64,000 bases of DNA from Nocardia mangyaensis (GCF_001886715.1 NZ_CP018082.1:5146001-5210000); one strand, 5' to 3'. Counted from the first letter of the stretch, positions 9,581-17,914 are shown. The notes: generated from the sequence alone by a model not told the origin. Numbers and translations: made by a program.

Positions 9581-10561
9581 ATGTACCGCACGCTCTCGCT
9601 GGCTGCTCTCGCAGTGCTGACCGTCGTGAGTTGCGGCGGTGACGATTCGTCCGCCCCTGATCGCGCCGACCTGCCCCCACCGCCGTCCCCCGTGGTCCCC
9701 GCGCAACCACCGGAGTTCTGGTCGACGCCTGCCACCACCGAGGAACAGCGTGCGATGGTCGCCCAGGCCACCCGCCAGGTCGACGTGTGCGCCCTGCTCC
9801 CCCGCGACGTCCTCGACGAACTGGACCACGTGCACAGCGTGACCGTTGGCCTCGACTCGTGCCGGGCCATTCTCGACACCGACCAGCCCGGCCAAGGCAC
9901 CACCCTGACCTGGCACTCCACCCTGCTCGACTCGCTCGGCTCCTCGGGACGCGGCACCACCAAGCAGTTCGGTGACGCGAGCGTGCGCCTGGTGCCCGAC
10001 CGTGATGCCGGCGAGCCGCGCTCGTGCGGAGCCACCGCCCGCTTCCCCTCGGGCGCCGCGTTCTACCTGGGCCTGTCGACCCCGCCGGGGCAGAACCCGT
10101 GTGATGTCGCCGATGGGCTGATGCCCGGCATGCTGGACCGGTGGCGAGAATCGCCGCCGCAGGGCACCTCGCCCGACACCGTGTCCACGGTGCTGCTCGG
10201 CGCCGACCCGTGCGAGGTCCGCGAGAGACTGGAAGGCACGGCCGAGACCGGCGAGCAGCGGCTGACCACCTGCCTGTTCACCTATCGGGGCGAGCGGGTC
10301 ACCGTCAGCTACGAGTACCGGGTGCCCGACTACCTCGGTGCTCGCGGCACCGAAGAGCGGATCGACGACCATCCCGTCTACCGCTCGGTCTCGATCTACG
10401 ACAGCCGCATCCCGATGTTCACCACGGCGGTCGGACCCGAGTTGCCCGCCGACAGCACCCAGTTCGGCACCCGGATCCCGGTCGTCGAGGTGGTCTCGGT
10501 GACCGACGATGTCGGCCGCGATGTGCTGGGCCAGGTGCTGACGCTGTTTCCGCAGGGCTAG
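9581..10561 (+). CDS. DUF3558-like lipoprotein, paralogue 3 of 3
   Basis: Predicted lipoprotein of 326 residues, ATG at 9581 (an in-frame GTG at 9575 is possible). The lipobox VVSC places the lipidated Cys at residue 18, followed by a Pro-rich linker (PPPPSPVVPAQPPEFW). The duplicated motifs are QVDVCALLPRDVLDELD and VLLGADPCEVRERLEG, joined by RESPPQGTSPDT. The end of the gene overlaps the end of the convergent mgtE gene by four bases (CTAG), leaving no room for a terminator between them. Function unknown; probably an envelope protein. Confidence 0.72.
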   Translation: MYRTLSLAALAVLTVVSCGGDDSSAPDRADLPPPPSPVVPAQPPEFWSTPATTEEQRAMVAQATRQVDVCALLPRDVLDELDHVHSVTVGLDSCRAILDTDQPGQGTTLTWHSTLLDSLGSSGRGTTKQFGDASVRLVPDRDAGEPRSCGATARFPSGAAFYLGLSTPPGQNPCDVADGLMPGMLDRWRESPPQGTSPDTVSTVLLGADPCEVRERLEGTAETGEQRLTTCLFTYRGERVTVSYEYRVPDYLGARGTEERIDDHPVYRSVSIYDSRIPMFTTAVGPELPADSTQFGTRIPVVEVVSVTDDVGRDVLGQVLTLFPQG

Positions 10562-12006
10562 ATCCCCAGCACCAGCTTCGCGGTGGTGAAGTAGATGATC
10601 AGCCCGGTCGCGTCGACCAGGGTGGTCACCATGGGCGCCGAGACCACCGCCGGGTCGATGCGGAACCGCTTGGCCACCAGCGGCATCGTGCCGCCGATGG
10701 TGGCCGCCCAGCCGCAGATGATGACCAGCGTGATCGCCACGACGATCGCGATCTTCGGCCCGACGAACACCGTGCCGATGAGCAGCCCGGCGGCGGCCAG
10801 CATGGTGCCGAGCACCAGCCCGACCCGGCATTCCCGCCAGATCACCTTGAACAGATCCGAGACCCGCACTTCGCCGACGGCCAGCGCGCGCACGCACGCC
10901 GTCGCGGCCTGGGCGCCCGCGTTCCCGCCCGCCCCGATCAGCAGCGGAATGAACAGGGCGAGGCTCGCGGCCTGCTCGAGCGTCGTGGAGAACATGTCGG
11001 TGACGCTGACGGTCAGCGTGGCGGCGAACAGCAGCAGCATCAGCCACAGCGCCCGGTAGCGCGCCAGCTGGAACACCTTGGTGGCCATGTAGTGGCCCTC
11101 CCACGGCGCCGAACCGGCCTGCTTGGCGACGTCCTCGCTGTCGGCGGCCTCGAGCACCTCCATCGCGTCGTCGATGGTGAGCAGACCGACCACCCGGTCC
11201 TCGCTGTCGACGACGACCAGGTTGATGTCGTTGGTCGAACTCATCAACCGGGCGGCCTTCTCCGCGGAGTCGGTGGCCCGCGCGAACGGCGGTTCGGTGA
11301 CGACGAGTTCGGACACCATCGCCTCGGGCGCGTGCAGCACCAGTTCGCGCAACTCGACGATGCCGGTGAGCCTGCGGCCGCGGTCGACGACGGGCAGCGT
11401 GTACACGGTCTCGGCGGTGCCGCCCTTGACCCGCACCCACGCCAGCGCCTGGGCCACGGTCAGATTGCCCGGCAGCGCGACGACCTCCGGGGTCATGTAC
11501 TGCCCGACCGAGCCCTCCGGGTAGCCGAGCAGGGCGGCGGTCATCCGGCGTTCGCGCGGGCTCAGCCCGGCGAGCACCTTCTTGGCGACCTTGGCGGGCG
11601 CCTCGTGCAGCATGCGGGCGCGGTCGTCGGGGTCCATTGCCTCGACCAGATCGCGAAAGCTCTTCTCGCGCAGGCCCTGCAGGATCTGCTGCTGGTCCAC
11701 GGGCTCGAGTTCCTCGAACACCGCGATCGCCCGATCCTTGTCGAGCAGCCGGAACACCACGCCGGCCTGCACGGCGTCCATGCGGGCCAGCGCGTCGGCG
11801 ATGACGTGCGGTGGGCGGTTGTCGAGCCAGTCCATCGCGCCGTCGACCCGGTGGGTCTCGACGATGTCACGCACCGAATCCGACAGGATCGCCAGCGCCT
11901 CGGTCACCGAGTGGTCCTCGATGTCGGCGTTGCGCGGCGAATTCGATTCCGGCACAGCGGAATCAGCGGGTACGTGACGGGCTTCGACAAGATCGATCTG
12001 CGACAT
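10558..12006 (-). CDS. mgtE: magnesium transporter MgtE
   Basis: MgtE-family Mg2+ channel, 482 residues. The order is an N-terminal MgtE_N helical superdomain (to about residue 165, with MDAVQAGVVFRLL and LREKSFRDLVEAMDPDD), two CBS domains that sense cytoplasmic Mg2+ (about 170-290, with VGQYMTPEVVALP), then five membrane helices with the pore motif IPLLIGAGGNAGAQAA. The final helices carry STVGG-like ATIGGTMPLVAKR. Length and order are normal for the family. The ATG at 12006 has only a weak Shine-Dalgarno. The 5' region contains a candidate leader ORF and a hairpin that could regulate expression. Confidence 0.94.
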   Translation of the reverse strand: MSQIDLVEARHVPADSAVPESNSPRNADIEDHSVTEALAILSDSVRDIVETHRVDGAMDWLDNRPPHVIADALARMDAVQAGVVFRLLDKDRAIAVFEELEPVDQQQILQGLREKSFRDLVEAMDPDDRARMLHEAPAKVAKKVLAGLSPRERRMTAALLGYPEGSVGQYMTPEVVALPGNLTVAQALAWVRVKGGTAETVYTLPVVDRGRRLTGIVELRELVLHAPEAMVSELVVTEPPFARATDSAEKAARLMSSTNDINLVVVDSEDRVVGLLTIDDAMEVLEAADSEDVAKQAGSAPWEGHYMATKVFQLARYRALWLMLLLFAATLTVSVTDMFSTTLEQAASLALFIPLLIGAGGNAGAQAATACVRALAVGEVRVSDLFKVIWRECRVGLVLGTMLAAAGLLIGTVFVGPKIAIVVAITLVIICGWAATIGGTMPLVAKRFRIDPAVVSAPMVTTLVDATGLIIYFTTAKLVLGI

Positions 12007-12126
12007 GGGACAGTCCTCTGGCGCGCGTGCGGCATACCTACGGCCGGGCTGCAGGAATGCGACGAGTGGTTGGGGAGACGGCGATGTACACCGCGGGCGT
12101 CACCGCGCCACGACCATCACGCACCA

Positions 12127-12208
12127 CCGGGCCGAAACCGGCCGGGACTCAGTGCGAGGACGAAGGGGCGACGCCGCGCGGCCTTCGACTGGGGGGTTCG
12201 TTGCACAT
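12127..12208 (-). promoter_or_regulatory. candidate leader peptide and hairpin upstream of mgtE
   Basis: On the minus strand an ATG at 12208 follows a good GAGGAGG site and encodes a 19-residue ORF, MCNEPPSRRPRGVAPSSSH, ending with TGA at 12149. Directly after it, 12127-12146 can fold into a GC-rich hairpin (GGCCG/CGGCC core). The ORF is rich in Pro and Arg and lies 142 nt before the mgtE start. Salmonella mgtA is controlled by a short Pro-rich leader peptide (MgtL); the arrangement here is similar, but the function is an inference. I do not see the conserved core of an M-box riboswitch in this leader. Confidence 0.33.
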
Positions 12209-12350
12209 GGCAACACCACCTCCTCGTCGTCGCTGCAGGCTGTCGCCGATACAGATCGTTGGAGTACCCGTTCGGGCACACACTCGACCCAGAACAGTAC
12301 ACGCGGAGGCCAGGCATTTCATCTCGACCCGTGCGTACCACTGGTCACAG

Positions 12351-12932
12351 TCACCCCACCGGCGGCAACCCCGCGATGACGGTGTCGACGGCCTGTTCGG
12401 CCAGGACCCACAGCTCGGCGCGGTCGACGTGACGCAGCGGTCCGCGCAGGGCCAGCTCGGCGAAGCCGTGCACGGTGGACCAGCAACTCCAGGTCGCGCC
12501 GGTGCGGGCCGAGGGCGCCAGGTCGCCGATGTGGACCATCAGGTCGAGCGCGTCGGCGAGCGCGAGGTAGGCGGGTGAGTCGAGCACCGATTCCGGTGAG
12601 GTGTCCCCCGCACCGAAGAAGGCGGTCGCGAACCAACCCGGTTCGGCCAGCGCGAACGCGAGATAGCCGAGACCGACGGCACGCAGGCGCTGGCGCGGGG
12701 TGGCCAGGCCGCGGTCGGCCGCCATGCCCGTCGCCATCCGCACCTCGATCGCGGCCGAGACCGCCCGCAGCAGTGCCTGCCGGTCGGGAAAGTGCCGGTA
12801 GGCGGCGTTCGGCGTGACGCCGACACGGCGGGTGACCTCGCGGATCGTCAGCGCGTCGGGGCCGCCGGACCTGGTGAGTTCGAGCCCGGATTCGACCAGT
12901 GCCGCAGCGAGGTCACCGTGGTGATAGGCCAA
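12351..12932 (-). CDS. TetR family regulator, divergent from DUF899 gene
   Basis: TetR regulator of 193 residues if read from the TTG at 12932, which has GGGAAGGGGG about 6 nt upstream. The N-terminus LAYHHGDLAAALVESG is the common YHHGDL start of this subfamily, followed by the helix-turn-helix LTIREVTRRVGVTPNAAYRHF. The C-terminal domain contains STVHGFAELALRGPL, the WHG-type helix. The long in-frame upstream extension (to 13628) lies antisense to the DUF899 gene and is not real. It is divergent from that gene, with an imperfect palindrome between them, so it is likely to repress both. Confidence 0.82.
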   Translation of the reverse strand: MAYHHGDLAAALVESGLELTRSGGPDALTIREVTRRVGVTPNAAYRHFPDRQALLRAVSAAIEVRMATGMAADRGLATPRQRLRAVGLGYLAFALAEPGWFATAFFGAGDTSPESVLDSPAYLALADALDLMVHIGDLAPSARTGATWSCWSTVHGFAELALRGPLRHVDRAELWVLAEQAVDTVIAGLPPVG

Positions 12933-12977
12933 CCCTTGAACCCCCTTCCCGCGAAGTATACGCTGTGAACATATCAA

Positions 12978-12996
12978 ATGTGCACGCCGTACACAT
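12978..12996. promoter_or_regulatory. imperfect palindrome between TetR and DUF899 genes
   Basis: ATGTGCAC (12978-12985), spacer GCC, GTACACAT (12989-12996): seven of eight positions pair. It lies in the 78-bp divergent intergenic region, 15 bp before the DUF899 ATG, where a TetR dimer would occlude the promoter. The surrounding DNA is AT-richer than its neighbourhood. Confidence 0.45.
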
Positions 12997-13010
12997 CGAA
13001 GGGTGGCATC

Positions 13011-13697
13011 ATGACCGCACTGCCGAGCATCGTCGATCAGGACACCTGGCAGGCCGAGTTGGACCGGCTCCGGATCAGAGAGAAGGCGGCGACCCGCGAA
13101 CTCGACGCCGTCGCCGCGCAGCGACGCGCCCTGCCCGCGGTCCGCCTGCCCGACTACACACTGAAAGCCGAAGACGGGACCGAGGTTTCGCTCGCCGAGG
13201 TCTTCGACGGACACTCCCAGCTGATCACCTACCACCACATGTGGACCCCGGGTAACACCTGGCAGTGCCCCGGCTGCACCGGGCTCACCGCCCAATACGC
13301 ACGCCTGGACTTCCTCGACGCCTACGACGCGCGATTCGTCATCGTCACCCAGGGCCCGATCGACGAGGCCTTGGCCTACAAGCGCCGCGTCGGCAACACG
13401 ATGACCTGGTATTCGACCGCCGAGAGCCCCTTCGGCGCCGACATGGGCGCGGCACCGGGCGGGAACTTCGCGGTGAACACCTTCCTGCGCGACGGCGACA
13501 CCGTCTACCGCAGCTGGCACACCGACGGTCGCGGCACCGAGCAGCTCTCCTACACCTTCGGCCTCGTCGATGCCCTCCCCTACGGCCGCCAAGAGGAATG
13601 GCAGGACAGCCCCGAAGGCTGGCCGCAATCACCGACCTACAGTCGCTGGCCGAGTTCCCAGGACATCGCCGCCTCCTACGGCGACCCGAGCGCGTGA
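13011..13697 (+). CDS. DUF899 thioredoxin-like protein
   Basis: Member of the DUF899 family (thioredoxin-like fold, related to AhpC/TSA), 228 residues. It shows the family's N-terminal helix with EKAATRELDAVAAQRRALP, then LPDYTLKAEDG and the region TYHHMWTPGNTWQCPGCTGL, which holds a C-x-x-C. The second half has the conserved GNTMTWYSTAESPFGADMG. The biochemical role is unknown; members are often predicted as dithiol-disulfide oxidoreductases. The ATG at 13011 follows GAAGGGTGG. It is divergent from a TetR regulator that probably controls it. Confidence 0.8.
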   Translation: MTALPSIVDQDTWQAELDRLRIREKAATRELDAVAAQRRALPAVRLPDYTLKAEDGTEVSLAEVFDGHSQLITYHHMWTPGNTWQCPGCTGLTAQYARLDFLDAYDARFVIVTQGPIDEALAYKRRVGNTMTWYSTAESPFGADMGAAPGGNFAVNTFLRDGDTVYRSWHTDGRGTEQLSYTFGLVDALPYGRQEEWQDSPEGWPQSPTYSRWPSSQDIAASYGDPSA

Positions 13698-13825
13698 GCC
13701 ATGGGTGAGTATCGGCGCACACCGGCCGGTCCAGGATCAGGCCCGACGCGCGCACCACAGCTGCCCGGGCGGCCGACAGTGCGACAGTGGACCCGACACC
13801 CGCGGTGAGTCGCGCCGCGACATCG

Positions 13826-13855
13826 GTTCAGGACAACACCGTTCAGGACAACACC
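13826..13855. repeat. 15-bp perfect tandem direct repeat
   Basis: GTTCAGGACAACACC occurs twice in direct succession (13826-13840 and 13841-13855), ending 12 nt before the GTG of the luciferase-like gene. It could be a slippage duplication or a tandem regulatory site; the sequence alone does not decide. Confidence 0.6.
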
Positions 13856-13867
13856 GAGGAGAAACCT

Positions 13868-14863
13868 GTGCGCTTCGGCATCTTCATCCCCCAGGGCTGG
13901 CGACTCGATCTGGTCGGTATCGAACCGGCCGACCACTGGGCGGTGATGCGGGAGCTCGCCCAGCGCTTCGACAGCACGCCCGAGTGGGAGTCGATCTGGG
14001 TCTACGACCACTTCCACACCACGCCCGTTCCCACCGACGAGGCGACCCACGAGGCATGGACGCTGATGTCGGCGTTCGCGGCGACCACCTCGCGCGTGCG
14101 GCTCGGCCAGATGTGTACGGCCATGAGCTACCGCAACCCCGCCTACCTGGCCAAGGTGGCCGCCACCGTCGACCTGATCTCGGGCGGACGAGTCGAGATG
14201 GGCATCGGCGGCGGCTGGTACGAACACGAGTGGCGCGCTTACGGTTACGGCTTCCCGTCCGCGGGTGAGCGGCTGGGCCGCCTCGACGAGGGCGTGCAGA
14301 TCTTGCGCCAGGCCTGGCGGACCGGCCGCGCCACCCTCGATGGCGAGTACTACCAGGTCGACGACGCCATCGTGCACCCACGTCCGTTGCAGGAGCACGG
14401 GATTCCGATCTGGGTCGCGGGCGGTGGCGAGAAGAAGACGCTGCGTATCGCCGCGAAGTACGCCGACTACACCAATTTCAGCGGCGACCCCGAGGAGTTC
14501 GCCCGTAAGTCGGAGATCCTGCGCCGACACACCGTCGACGTCGGTACCGACTTCGACGCGATCACCCGCAGCGCCAACTTCAACGCCATCGTCGGCAGCA
14601 CCGAATCCGAAGTCCAGGAACGCCTCTCGGCTATCGTCGAACGCCTCACGCCCTTCCTCGGCGCCGACGAAGCCAAGGTCCACGTCCACGACCAGTTCAC
14701 CAACAGCGCCACCACCGGCACCCCCGAACAGATCATCGAACGCCTCACCACCGTCAGGGATCTCGGCCTCGCCTACGCCGTACTCAACTTCCCCGAAGCC
14801 GCCTACGACACCTCCGGCATCGAACTCTTCGAACGCGAGGTGATCCCCGCCCTCACCGCCTGA
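13868..14863 (+). CDS. LLM-class F420-dependent oxidoreductase
   Basis: Luciferase-like monooxygenase-fold oxidoreductase, 331 residues, most likely using coenzyme F420 as in other mycolate actinobacteria. It starts at a GTG with GAGGAG upstream and reads RFGIFIPQGWRLDL, the first beta strand of the TIM barrel. Conserved segments are VYDHFHT, ISGGRVEMGIGGGWYEHEW, FPSAGERLGRLDEGVQIL and IPIWVAGGGEKKTLRIAAKYAD. The substrate is unknown. The N-terminal extension in the longer frame covers a tandem repeat and is unlikely to be translated. No clear operon partner: the next gene has its own promoter-like region. Confidence 0.88.
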   Translation: MRFGIFIPQGWRLDLVGIEPADHWAVMRELAQRFDSTPEWESIWVYDHFHTTPVPTDEATHEAWTLMSAFAATTSRVRLGQMCTAMSYRNPAYLAKVAATVDLISGGRVEMGIGGGWYEHEWRAYGYGFPSAGERLGRLDEGVQILRQAWRTGRATLDGEYYQVDDAIVHPRPLQEHGIPIWVAGGGEKKTLRIAAKYADYTNFSGDPEEFARKSEILRRHTVDVGTDFDAITRSANFNAIVGSTESEVQERLSAIVERLTPFLGADEAKVHVHDQFTNSATTGTPEQIIERLTTVRDLGLAYAVLNFPEAAYDTSGIELFEREVIPALTA

Positions 14864-14969
14864 ACCTCTCCGCCGCGGCCAGTTGCACTCTCCCGGTAGC
14901 GATTTCGAATTGCTGTGGCCTTGACCACACCGCGTTGCTCCGGCTATGTTCTCTCGCCAACAGACTTGG

Positions 14970-14995
14970 ACGGACGTTCAGTTCAACGGACGTCC
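14970..14995. promoter_or_regulatory. repeat-rich site upstream of GH5 gene
   Basis: ACGGACGT occurs twice as a direct repeat (14970-14977 and 14986-14993). The segment also holds GGACGT (14972-14977) and ACGTCC (14990-14995) as an inverted pair. It lies 23 bp before the proposed GH5 start. It may be a regulator site; no regulator gene is adjacent. Confidence 0.3.
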
Positions 14996-15017
14996 TGCTG
15001 GGGATCGAGGGATACGA

Positions 15018-16568
15018 ATGATGTTGACCGATGCGCGACGAGTGCGCGCAGTCAGTGGGCGGCGGATCACTGCGCGATGGTTGGCGGTGATCTCCCTGGT
15101 CACGGGCGTGGTCGCCGCCGGAGGCGGGCCGGTGGTGGCCGAACCCGGGGGCGGGTTGAGTCCGTTGCGGACGCAGGGGGCCGAGATCGTCGACGGGTTC
15201 GGGCGGACCGTGCTGTTGCACGGGGTGAACAATGTCGACAAGTCGCCGCCGTATGTACAGCCCGGAGACGGCTTGACGCTGACCGATGCGTCGGCGGCGT
15301 TGTTGGCGCGGCACGGGTTCAACACCGTGCGGCTCGGGGTGTCGTTCGACGGGTTGATGCCGACCGAGGGCGTGGTCGACACCGCGTATCTGGATCGGCT
15401 CGCCAACGTGGTCGACACCTTGGCGGCGCACGGGATCTACACGCTGCTGGACAACCATCAGGACGGGTTGTCGAAGATCTGGGGCGGCAACGGCTTTCCG
15501 GAGTGGGCGATCCGGGCGCGACCGGCGGCCGACGAGCCGAATCCCGGGTTCCCGCTGTACTACCTGATGCCCAGCATGAACAAGGGCTGGGACGAGGTCT
15601 GGAACAACACCTATGGCGTACTCGATCATCTCGGGGTCGCGCTGGCGGCGCTGGCCGAGCGGATGAACGGGCGCGCGAGCGTGCTCGGCATCGAACTGCT
15701 CAACGAACCGTGGCCCGGCACACCATTTCTCACCTGCTTCCCCAACGGCTGCCCGGACTTCGACGCGAAATATCAACGCGCACTGCAGCAACTGACCGAT
15801 GCCGTGCACTCGCGCAATTCCGCGGTACCGGTGTTCTGGGAACCCAATGTCACCTGGAACGAGACCATGCCGAGCCACCTCGGCAAGAACCCGCCGATCA
15901 CCAGCCCCAATATCGTGTTCTCCCCACACGACTACTGCATCCCCAGCCAGCTCGCCATCTACCTGGGCCTGCCCGAGGAACTGCGCGCCCTGTGCCCGGT
16001 GCAGCAGGACAAGACATGGTCGAACATCGACTCGTTCACCGAGCGCACCGACATTCCCACCATGGTCACCGAATTCGGGGACGGCGACCCGACGGTGCTG
16101 CGCAACACCGTCACCCGCGCCGACGAACGCTTCATCGGCTGGCACTACTGGCATTACAGCGCGAGCGACGGCGATCCGTTCCGCGGCGAACTCGGCAGGG
16201 AACTCGTCCGCACCTATCCCCAGGCCACGGCGGGCACTCCGGACCGCATGATCTTCGATTCCGGCAACGGGGACTTCGCCTACCGCTACCACCCGCGACC
16301 GACCTCGGCACCCACCAAGATCTACGTCTCCGACCTCGCCTATCCCGAGGGCTACGAGGTACGGATCACCGGCGGCGCGGTCACCTCGGCGCCTGGCGCC
16401 CGCATCGTCACGGTGGAAGCCGACGGCACCGATCCGGTGACTGTCCGGATCCACCGCCCTGGCTCGCCGGGCGCCGACCTACCGTCCGGTGGTGACGGCG
16501 GATCATCGTCGGGTGGCACCGGATCGTCCTCGGGCTTCCCCCGGCTGCCCACCGGCTCGGCGGGCTGA
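15018..16568 (+). CDS. secreted GH5 glycoside hydrolase (endoglycosylceramidase-like)
   Basis: Glycoside hydrolase family 5 enzyme of 516 residues, closest in pattern to actinobacterial endoglycosylceramidases, which release glycans from glycosphingolipids. An N-terminal signal peptide (RWLAVISLVTGVVAAGGGPVVA) precedes the TIM barrel. The proton donor lies in GIELLNEPWPG (E of NEP) and the nucleophile in MVTEFGDGDP. Other barrel motifs are LLHGVNNVDK, FNTVRLGVSFDG and LLDNHQDGLS. A small beta-rich C-terminal domain follows, then a Gly/Ser-rich tail. The start at ATG 15018 (a second ATG follows) has GAGGG upstream and gives a proper signal peptide; the frame extends to 14946. The exact substrate is inferred. 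Confidence 0.85.
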   Translation: MMLTDARRVRAVSGRRITARWLAVISLVTGVVAAGGGPVVAEPGGGLSPLRTQGAEIVDGFGRTVLLHGVNNVDKSPPYVQPGDGLTLTDASAALLARHGFNTVRLGVSFDGLMPTEGVVDTAYLDRLANVVDTLAAHGIYTLLDNHQDGLSKIWGGNGFPEWAIRARPAADEPNPGFPLYYLMPSMNKGWDEVWNNTYGVLDHLGVALAALAERMNGRASVLGIELLNEPWPGTPFLTCFPNGCPDFDAKYQRALQQLTDAVHSRNSAVPVFWEPNVTWNETMPSHLGKNPPITSPNIVFSPHDYCIPSQLAIYLGLPEELRALCPVQQDKTWSNIDSFTERTDIPTMVTEFGDGDPTVLRNTVTRADERFIGWHYWHYSASDGDPFRGELGRELVRTYPQATAGTPDRMIFDSGNGDFAYRYHPRPTSAPTKIYVSDLAYPEGYEVRITGGAVTSAPGARIVTVEADGTDPVTVRIHRPGSPGADLPSGGDGGSSSGGTGSSSGFPRLPTGSAG

Positions 16569-16656
16569 CCACGTCGTCCGAACTCGGTTCCCGGACAACG
16601 CGCTACGGACGGAGCATGCCGTTTCCCGAGGAATCCGCGACCCGGTAGCCTCGACC

Positions 16657-16704
16657 CCGAATCTGTCGGATCGCCACCCGGACCGGCGATCTCGACAGAT
16701 TCGG
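16657..16704. repeat. long hairpin just before the 2-TM protein gene
   Basis: CCGAATCTGTCGGATCGCC (16657-16675) pairs with GGCGATCTCGACAGATTCGG (16685-16704) with only one bulged base, giving an approximately 19-bp stem and a 9-nt loop. It ends just before the AAGGGGG ribosome-binding site of the gene starting at 16719. It could terminate the GH5 transcript, act as an operator, or regulate translation of the next gene. No U-run follows. Confidence 0.65.
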
Positions 16705-16718
16705 AAGGGGGAATTCTG

Positions 16719-17435
16719 GTGATCGACACTCTCGCCGACACCGCGGTGCTGCTCCTCGCGGCAGGTTCGACCACGGTCGGCGCGATCTACGCGGCGGTGC
16801 TGCAGCTCTTCGATGCCCGTGGCGCGGCGCGACAGGTCGAGCAGCTGAACGAGGCCATCGCGGTGGCCGGCGACCACAGCGAGGGTGCTGCCCTCACCGT
16901 CGAGGCCAGGACGCAGACCGGCGAGGCCCGACTGGACTGGCTCGAGTCCATCGCACGGGAACGTTCCAGCCTCGATGTCAGGAACCATGCCGCGGCACTG
17001 CAGCAGCAGCGATGGACCACGGTGGCCAGCCTGCTGTGCGGTGTCATCGCGATCGGCGTGGTCATGTTCGGCCTGTTCGTCGGCAGCGCGAGCGATCCGC
17101 AAGGCGTCGCCGCCGCGGCCGCGGGCATCCTCCCCGGCGCGGCCAGCGGTCTGCTGTTCTGGCAGTCCCGCAGCGCCAGCATCCGGGCCGACAAGTTCGC
17201 CGAACGGATCTCCACCACGGCCGCGCGCGCCGAGGCACTGCGCATGTCCGCGGTGATCCTCGACCGCGGCACCCGCGACCGTTTCACCACCGCCGTCCTG
17301 CTCAGCTCGGCGTTCCCCGCACTGGCGGGGCCGGAGATCTGGCGCATGGCCGAGCAGATCGAGAGCGAATGCGAAGCGGACCGGGCCAAGGTCGACGAGG
17401 TCGTTCCAGAATCCACACTCCCGGTGGCGAATTGA
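16719..17435 (+). CDS. hypothetical protein with central two-helix membrane domain
   Basis: Unrecognised protein of 238 residues, GTG start with AAGGGGG upstream. It has a hydrophobic N-terminal helix (about residues 8-30), a soluble helical stretch rich in Glu and Arg (about 33-95), a pair of membrane helices (about 100-121 and 130-148, TVASLLCGVIAIGVVMFGLF then an Ala/Gly-rich helix), and a helical C-terminus with RADKFAERISTTAARAEALR. The two-helix segment flanked by helical domains recalls the 2-TM domains found beside TRADD-N-like domains in putative conflict systems, but that resemblance is only by eye. A long hairpin lies directly upstream. Function not assigned. Confidence 0.6.
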   Translation: MIDTLADTAVLLLAAGSTTVGAIYAAVLQLFDARGAARQVEQLNEAIAVAGDHSEGAALTVEARTQTGEARLDWLESIARERSSLDVRNHAAALQQQRWTTVASLLCGVIAIGVVMFGLFVGSASDPQGVAAAAAGILPGAASGLLFWQSRSASIRADKFAERISTTAARAEALRMSAVILDRGTRDRFTTAVLLSSAFPALAGPEIWRMAEQIESECEADRAKVDEVVPESTLPVAN

Positions 17436-17542
17436 GCAGTCAACGCCTACCGACGCCACTGCGGTGGTGACACGAGCGATCAAGCAGGGCAGCAAGGTCG
17501 TCACTTGGTGTCTGTTAAGCGGCGTTCACCACGCTGACCCGT

Positions 17543-17914
17543 ATGACCACTGCAGTACGGCCCCAGCGTGCGGCGAACGAGTTTCCGCTCACCGGAAGCA
17601 CTTCCGACGGCGACGAGACCGGGGTGATCGCGGCGTTCCTCATCGACATGACGCTGCACGCCGCGATCGGTGCCACCGCCTGGTCCATCGCGTCCGGTCC
17701 GACCGCCGTCCTCTACGGCATCGTGGCGTGGCTGGGTGCGTCCTTCCTGCACCGGACCCTCATCCAACGACTCACCCGCACCACGGTCGGCAAGTGCTCG
17801 TTCGGGCTCGAGCTGCGCCACGTGGACGGCACCTACCCCTCGACCGGGCAGTTGGTCGGCCAGTGGTTCCGAGGCGGCCTGTGCTGCTTCGATGTCTTCG
17901 GCAGCGTCGACTGA
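17543..17914 (+). CDS. RDD-like small membrane protein
   Basis: A 123-residue protein with two or three hydrophobic helices (GVIAAFLIDMTLHAAIG; TAVLYGIVAWLGASFL) and the segment RTTVGKCSFGLELRHVDG, which matches the RDD-family core (T-x-G-K-x-x-x-G-L plus D-G). RDD proteins are poorly characterised membrane proteins, some implicated in ion transport. It is shorter than most RDD members and ends soon after the core, so it is either a compact member or C-terminally shortened. Function unknown. Confidence 0.6.
   Translation: MTTAVRPQRAANEFPLTGSTSDGDETGVIAAFLIDMTLHAAIGATAWSIASGPTAVLYGIVAWLGASFLHRTLIQRLTRTTVGKCSFGLELRHVDGTYPSTGQLVGQWFRGGLCCFDVFGSVD

Noticed and set aside
12007..12350. M-box (ykoK) Mg2+ riboswitch upstream of mgtE
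   Set aside because: I looked for the conserved core in the leader and did not find it; a leader ORF with a hairpin is the better explanation. A covariance search would settle it.
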